In this document: positions 58,253 through 64,000 of the stretch, piece by piece
How the letters are laid out: every line of letters starts with the position of its first letter
Position numbering within the stretch: the stretch's first letter is position 1
Made by a program: the position numbers and the translations under genes
Assembly: GCA_014529385.2 (NCBI GenBank)
Contig: CM043953.1
Location: forward strand, 73,249,872 to 73,313,871
Length of the DNA: 64,000 nt
Origin: Adiantum capillus-veneris
Taxonomy: Eukaryota > Streptophyta > Polypodiopsida > Polypodiales > Pteridaceae
Direction of reading: 5' to 3'
The notes under the pieces: generated by a model
Seen by the model: only the letters and a program-made list of their open reading frames with translations
Told to the model about the DNA's origin: nothing
Databases searched by the model: none

Positions 58253-59252
58253 AAACCTTGCATTTTCTTGCTGAGGTTCCTCTTGGTGTGCAGGCACTGC
58301 TTTCTTCTTCATCTCATCTATTCTCACCCTCCTCTCTTCAATGTCTGAGCTTTCACTGCTATGTGCTCCATGAGAGCTCTCTCCCGATTCTTCATCTGAC
58401 TTATAAACTCTCTTTGATGAATGGGTGGTTCTTGGAGAAGGTTGTGCAGACACAATCCATGTGTTCTGATCTGGGGTTGGCGGAAAATGATATTCTTGTC
58501 AGTACTTCAGGCACGCCAAGATAGGTGATTTTACCTTCTTTTTTTGGTGCCCTTTAGCTTTGTTAGCACATACTGCACCTGATCGATTGGTTGCCTAGTA
58601 GTAGACTTCAACACTTGGGTGAATGTAGTCACAACTGCATGATTTGGTATTGTGTACCGTGGCGGTCTCTTTGCTAGAAAGTGAAAGTGCTGATGATACA
58701 AACGTGCTGATTCTTCCACTTGCCTTTGGATGAGATCGGTAAAAGTTGTAGCAGCAGTCTCCTTGGTGAAGGTGAATGCTATTTTCCTATCTCGGGCCTG
58801 CATTGTCACCCCTTTAGTTGGCAATTTCACTGCCTCAGCCACAATTTCCTTCGTGATCACCACTTCTACTTTTGTCCTTGTTGGTCAGTAATTTGGGCTG
58901 ATCCATCCTCTTTAATTGTAGACAACAACTCATAGGCTTGCTGGAAATCTACGCCACATGGTTCCTGGTCGTAGAAGTCCTTGAGGCCGAGCCTTCTTTT
59001 GGCTTATTTTGTGTTTGGCTTTGCCGCGACATCATAGATCTCTTTTGGAAGCATCTGTAGCTCTACTTGGAGTCCTTCTTCACTCTTAAACCTGCCAGTG
59101 AAAACTGTTGTATAGTTTTCCTCAAGCTATTCTCTGGACAAATATGTTGCTTTGGCCGTCTTCACTGAACTTGGGTCCAGTTGATAGGGTGGCAGCTCTT
59201 GCAGCTTCTCTTTTTGGGACACCCTCTTCTTGGCCTTCTCTGTAGCTTGCAT
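58253..59252 (-). pseudogene. Antisense ORF of element F, N-terminal part
   Basis: Starts MQATEKAKKRVSQKEKLQEL at 59252, with two stops and one frameshift near 58865. It then keeps a 110-codon open stretch (VVITKEIVAEAVKLPTKG; FTDLIQRQVEESARLYHQHF; RYTIPNHAVVTTFTQVL) and ends in a Ser/Glu-rich section (KSDEESGESSHGAHSSE). The pattern DFY, then V-I-T-KEIV-EAV-LP recalls 'putative plant transposon protein' ORFs linked to Tat/Athila-type elements. This is a weak family guess. The C-terminal part is at 46645-47506 beyond copia D. Confidence 0.45.
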
Positions 59253-60041
59253 TGCTCTTGTTAAGGGAAGTAAGTGCCAATGTTAGAAATTTTATGCAAT
59301 TTTCGCTCTAAAATGCCCTTGAGTCTGAATTGCTGACAAATTGAGTTCAATTTGCTTCAAATCTATTTTGGAACGTGCATAGATGCATAAAAACATGTAA
59401 ATATCAAAATCACAAAGTTCAAGCAAAAATTTGCAACAAAAGTAAATAATCGCGATTATTTATAGTTGGGGATTTTTTCCAACTTTTTTTGTCATGATAG
59501 GCTTGAAATATATAGCAATTAGATACTCTTAGTGAAGTGTGGGCTCATTTGAGTGCACATGATGGAAATGGTGCTATATTTAGGCTTTTTGTCTCTGAAA
59601 TAGTAGATATAAAGGAATTTTGAGATTTTGAGATCCAAATTAGCTCAAATTTGGTCAGTGGCTTTGGGACATCATGTGCTTAGGTCCCATAAGGTCAAAG
59701 TTGCAAGTTTCCCCCATTTTGGCAAGAAAGTAAATAATCGCAATTATTAATTTTTTCATCAAAATGGACATTTTCTGGTGCAACTTGGTTCTAAGCATGA
59801 TATAGACTCTGTGTATGAGATATGAGGTGATTTGGATAAAAAATGTGACCGATAACTCAAAATTTGGATTGGAAGGACTTCTTTGCGTTTTTTGATAATT
59901 TTTCAAGTAATTGGTGTGTAATTGGAGGGGTTTTAAAATGCAAAAAATTAGGCAATTTAACAGAAATATATTAATATAAGGGGATTTTACATTCAATTTT
60001 GGAAAAATATCCTAAAATAAGGGGTCATTTTATTAATTTAG
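59253..60041. other. AT-rich stretch without a gene
   Basis: No coding signature. AGTAAATAATCGCRATTATT occurs twice (near 59440 and 59725), the first copy containing the palindrome AATAATCGCGATTATT. The word GTGCTTAGGTC is shared with the F LTR (near 46205 and 59675), so part may be F sequence. Confidence 0.4.
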
Positions 60042-60119
60042 ACATGTTAAAAGAGGGGTTTTTTTAATACCCCATGAACGCACGTTATATAGGGGGTACT
60101 GAACGGTGAACCCCCCGAG
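60042..60119. mobile_element. Orphan end of the CTCGGGGG-type MITE family
   Basis: The right end reads GGTGAACCCCCCGAG, matching the terminus of the MITE at 20843-21629 with two changes. The sub-terminal GAACGCACGTTATATAGGGG matches the MITE at 24851-25067. No opposite end was found upstream, so the element is truncated or longer than I can trace. Confidence 0.5.
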
Positions 60120-62215
60120 GCTCTAACTCTCAGCTAGAACTTGGGCAGGACGCCATCCAAATTAGTCTTTATCGGTTCATTGATTGATCACTAGTTGCCA
60201 AAGGGCTAGGAGTCACACACGCTGGCTAAGAGTCATTGTCAGATCTCGGGTAAGACCCAGCTATTGGCATTCCTTGGGTGATTGTTCTCCAGCTTGAACA
60301 GATCTACCCCATGGACTCCACATCGATGTTCAATGCCAAGCAAGAGTCTTGTCATTACATATGGGTGTTTTGTAAGCACTACATGTTTTGGTGTGACAAC
60401 TGAGCTGAGTTTTGGTAAACTTACACTTGTATAGGCTGATCTATAGCATGGTGTATAGATGCGGCAAGCATTGCCAACAGTGTGGCTATCCATAAGAGCT
60501 AGGGGTTCTACCTTGTGTGGATTCCCATTTCCTCTATAGCACTAGGCGTGCATATAGGGGCACAGTTTTGTGGTATGCCCACATATGTGAGTATTAAATC
60601 ACACAATAAGTGTTGATGGTCATTTTTGGACACCTTCACACTTTGTTTTGCACCAAGGGATTGGTTTGGTTAGATATACCCAGGGGTTGAATTGCTAAGG
60701 CAACACCCAGGGTTACAAGTTCAATTTCTTTATCTTCACTAATCTCTAATTTTGGTGATTTTAGCAGGTCAAAGAAATTTTGCTATGGTACGCTTACAGG
60801 TTGAGGGCTGTACTTGACTTCCGAGTAAGTATCAGGTAATTTCCACCTCGTGGTAAGTACATATTTTTTGGATTTATTTTCCTTTCCAATTAAGTTTGTT
60901 TGCGTTATGTAACCGGAATGTTTGAGCTAGAAGGCTTTCATCCAGCTTGCTCTTTAGGAGCACACCATATCAGGAACATTTCAGTGGCAAAAAATTATCG
61001 AGTACTAAGTATAGACTTGTTGTGATTACAAGTGGTGGAAACCACCTTAACGGAGGGTCGTTTCTACATGTAGCCAAGTATGCTACGTTCATGAGAATGT
61101 CTCATGGTTGGTACCTAGGTGTGACTGAAATTTTACGTTTTGTTATGGTCCAACTTATGTTGCAAGTTTTTCACGTACATCACGTGGAAGGTCTCGTCAT
61201 GGAATTGCGGTTTGAATCTGTTTGTGTTAAATGCATGCACACTAGGTGTTATGGGCACTAGTTTTTAACATAGATTTATTCGGAGCAGCATGCAAATTCA
61301 TGAACTTTATTCTTTCTGCACCCTTTTGCACTGCTAGTGCAATCTCTCTTGCAGATTTAGTATGAGTATACACCTTGCCATACAAGGTAATGGCTCAGTA
61401 AGGGTGTCTATGGTTGGTTGGTCTAAACTCTATGAGCTTACTCCACTCCAGCCAGCTTTCAACCTAGTTGGTTGTCTTCATTCCATATCGAGTATATGGC
61501 TGGATAATGAATGGTTGAGTCATAGTTTATTGTCAATCGTGGAAGACTGCCTATAAGTGGTTGGGGGAAAGTACCTCACACTTACTGCTGCTATTCATCC
61601 TGCGTTGGATGGGCAGCTTATACCTATTCTTTGCTAAAGGATATGCTAAGCGCATACGTTAGCACAAATATTTTTGAATGGGCAATTCTCTCCCTATTCT
61701 AAAATTTTCTTAAGTTAGGTTTTCAACTTTGAACACCTGTTGTGGTGGGGTTGGATACCGTTTCAATGGTTTCATAAGTCAAGGACTTAATAGGTATGCT
61801 GACAAAGTATGTTGGCATGTAACCTTCATTAGGGGTGAACATGTAGTTCTCTGTGTTCCAAAATGTTCAAAAGTCTAACATGGGGACACACCCTATTCTA
61901 TCCCTTAGTAGTTATGATCTTTTCAAGAAACTCACGCGAGTTGGAAATCTGGCTCACAACTTCATGGAAAGTTGCACCACGGTTTTCTTGCATTTTCCAA
62001 TATCTTCAGAAATCTGAAAACTGGTTAGATACAAGTGGTTGCAAAAGGACGACAATGTAGAAAATTAAGATGTTTCTCTTGGTTTCATTGAACCTCCTCA
62101 GTGCACCAATTATTGGTCATAATGACAACTGGCCCACGTATGGGACGCCAATAAACAAAACACCAGTGTTCTTACAAAGATATTACCACTTGTGTTTTTG
62201 AGGACAAAAACGCTT
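60120..62215. other. Stretch of 2.1 kb without a recognisable gene
   Basis: Short ORFs such as 60947-61261 (+) carry no family signature and no retroelement motif. The position just ahead of an LTR start (62233) suggests an untranslated or badly decayed interior of element G. Confidence 0.4.
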
Positions 62216-62232
62216 CTCCAAGGGGGGAGTAA
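62216..62232 (+). promoter_or_regulatory. Polypurine tract of element G
   Basis: CAAGGGGGGAGTAA directly ahead of TGTCATGCC, a typical gypsy PPT/LTR junction. Confidence 0.65.
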
Positions 62233-62444
62233 TGTCATGCCAAGGGCAAACCGAAGCGAGTAGGACTCGGGCCAAGGGCCAGCTACTAAAGGCGGACATG
62301 GAGATTCTATTCAGTGGCCAAGGGCTATATAATGGGGGGTTGGGCAGAGAATCTTCATTACACAGCTCCTAGGTCTTACACTGTCAACCTCTTTCCCCAA
62401 TTTCCAAGCACACTCATACACCTAGACTATGGCGCGCGCACACA

Positions 62445-62487
<43 letters not shown>

Positions 62488-62990
62488 ACACAAAAAACAT
62501 GGAATTGACATAGACAAGATTGTAAGAGTGTGTAAGAGAATTGTAAAAGATAGCGACTTGATTAGAGAGTACATAGGAAATTAAGCATAGCATAAGAGTG
62601 TAGAGAAGAGAATCTGCAAGAGAAAGTCCTAAATCTAGCCCCAAACTCCATGACACCTATTCTTGTGGAGTTTGGTATTTAATATATTATTTGTGAGTTT
62701 TAGGTGCAAAAATTTGAGGCCCCTCTTTTACAACCACTTCACTTTTGTAAATGAGTGAAGCTCATTAGTTCTTGCATGACCCATAAGGGGAAGTTCTCAC
62801 TAAAATTATTTACAGAGCCATAGTGGCTTATTGAAATGAAAATTTAAAATATTGTGCAAGTATAAAACGATCGAGAGGGTTATTGCCTGCGCCTCTTTGT
62901 CAACTCCGCGTATTCCACTCTACAAAATCATCATAACTCAATTAGAAAATAAAATAGACAACACATAATTAACCATTAAGCCAGCTATCC
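62233..62990 (+). repeat. 3' LTR of element G (right edge uncertain)
   Basis: TGTCATGCCAAGGGC after the polypurine tract; TATA-like CTATATAATGG near 62325; a (CA) microsatellite at 62441-62493. No matching LTR in the window. The right edge is placed where gypsy H sequence starts to be recognisable and may be wrong. Confidence 0.45.
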
Positions 62991-63009
62991 CAATTGCAGC
63001 TAACAACTA

Positions 63010-64000
63010 CAACAGGAGGGTGTCCAATCTTGTAACATCCTTCCCACCAGAGATAGCAACTGTCCTCAGTTGCTCAATAGAGACATTAACTGGAAGTGAG
63101 TGATGGAAATTGTGGAGAAATTGGGAAATTGCAAAAAACCTTTCCAGGTATCCATTTGGCAGGCACAACATTAGAAAGACATGAAGCAGGAGTAGGAACA
63201 GAGTGACCATATACAACTTGAAATGGAGATTTACCCGTGGCAGTGTGAGTGGTGTTGTTATATGAAAATTGTAGAATATGCAGGTAATCATCCCATTTCT
63301 TAGGTTGAGAAGAAACATAAGCCTTTACTAAATCAATGATAGTACGATTGGTGACTTTGGTTTGACCATTAGATTCAGGATGGAAGGCAAAAGTGAAGTC
63401 AAGTGTAGTGCCAAGATTTTCAAACACGATAGTCCAGAAGGCACTACAAAATTTTGAATGTCGATCAGAAATAATAACTTTAGGCAAACCATGATGTGGG
63501 AAAATAGTCTTAAGAAATAAAAGTTCAGCTTGGTGTGCTGTGAATTTTTTTTTTACAAGGAATGAAATACGCTTGTTTAGAAAAATGGTCAATAATAGTC
63601 CAATTCATGTCATGCTTGTGAACAGTAAAGTGGAAATCTAGTGACAAAATCCATTGAAATATGTTCCCAAGGTTTTTCAGGAATAGGGAGAGGGTGTAAA
63701 AGTCCCAATTTCTTACATGTTACTACTTTGACCTTTTGACAAATTAAACAAGTTGAAACATACTGTTTAACATCAATTCTCATAGTAGGCCAATAGATCA
63801 CGACATAAATTTTGAAAAGTTGCAGCAAATCCTCTATGTCCAGCGTAGGGTGGTTTGTGCAATTCTTCAATAATCAATGTACAAAAAGGTTTAGTCACAC
63901 ACAATTTTTATTGAAATAAAGGAAGTTTTTTTGAATAGTGTATTCAAGAAATGTGTGCATAGAATTGTTAAGCATATGCAACCATGTCATTTTGAAGTCA
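63010..64000 (-). pseudogene. Gypsy element H integrase (runs off the window), catalytic Glu lost
   Basis: On the minus strand, from the right edge: an integrase zinc domain (YWPTMRIDVKQYVSTC; CLICQKVK, near 63750) and linker (KPWEHISMDFVTRFP), a frame break near 63600, then the core (KKFTAHQAELLFLKTIFPHH; IISDRHSKF; FHPESNGQTKVTNRTI). In NGQTK the expected catalytic Glu is Lys (AAA, one G-to-A step from GAA). It breaks up after YGHSVPTPASCL and is truncated near 63010. It is a different family from A, B and J. Confidence 0.85.

Noticed and set aside
60947-61261. 104-codon plus-strand ORF
   Set aside because: No recognisable motif, no neighbouring coding sequence, and the length is within chance for this composition.
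1-64000. Bacterial-type features (operons, ribosome binding sites, attachment sites, origins)
   Set aside because: Spliced gene structure, plant chromatin gene and LTR retrotransposons show plant nuclear DNA; such features do not apply.

Overview
The window is plant nuclear DNA. The only host gene I can support is at the left edge, on the minus strand (window start to 5914): a KDM3/JMJ25-type histone demethylase gene with plant-style short introns, a RING-like zinc module, a second cysteine-rich module and the beginning of the JmjC region. Its C-terminal catalytic part lies beyond the left edge. Nearly everything from about 6.7 kb to 64 kb is repetitive: Ty3/gypsy and Ty1/copia LTR retrotransposons, MITEs, microsatellites and minisatellites, many nested in one another. 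This suggests a large, repeat-rich genome (a fern or another big-genome plant would fit), but I cannot name the species.

Layout. 1-6.7 kb: JMJ25-like gene, a 54-codon upstream ORF and GC/G-rich 5' flank. 6.7-7.2 kb: a MITE with 9-bp target duplication and SINE-like pol III boxes. 7.3-8.9 kb: eroded copia remnant (+). 8.9-10.9 kb: no gene seen. 10.9-19.8 kb: Ty3/gypsy element A (-), with an unusual second retropepsin-like domain after the integrase. 19.8-20.2 kb and 34.2-36.7 kb: two parts of copia element X (-), split by insertion of chromovirus B (20163-34224, +). B carries two MITEs in its 5' LTR, one MITE at its gag/protease boundary, and a deleted copia element C (28850-32673, +) in its 3' LTR. 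36.8-37.1 kb: copia fragment Y (+), cut by gypsy element J (-; 37085-45587), which surrounds a 4-kb AT-rich block K with a 152-bp tandem array. 45.6-59.3 kb: LTR and tRNA-Asp-type PBS of element F (+), followed by an antisense ORF. That ORF is split by copia D (47512-58247, -), itself split by young copia E (50865-56044, +). 59.3-62.2 kb: no recognisable gene. 62.2-64 kb: a start-of-LTR signature (G, +) and part of gypsy element H (-), running off the right edge.

The elements form a readable insertion history: E is younger than D, D is younger than F's antisense ORF, C and three MITEs are younger than B, and B is younger than X. By-eye LTR divergence (E 3/228, D 6/192, B about 5% in a sampled stretch) agrees with the nesting. 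The most unusual object is element A: from integrase to polypurine tract it keeps one continuous reading frame (interrupted only by four stops) that contains a DTGA-type protease domain and W-(V/I)-(P/Q)-K repeats, in addition to a normal DGGA-type protease upstream of RT.
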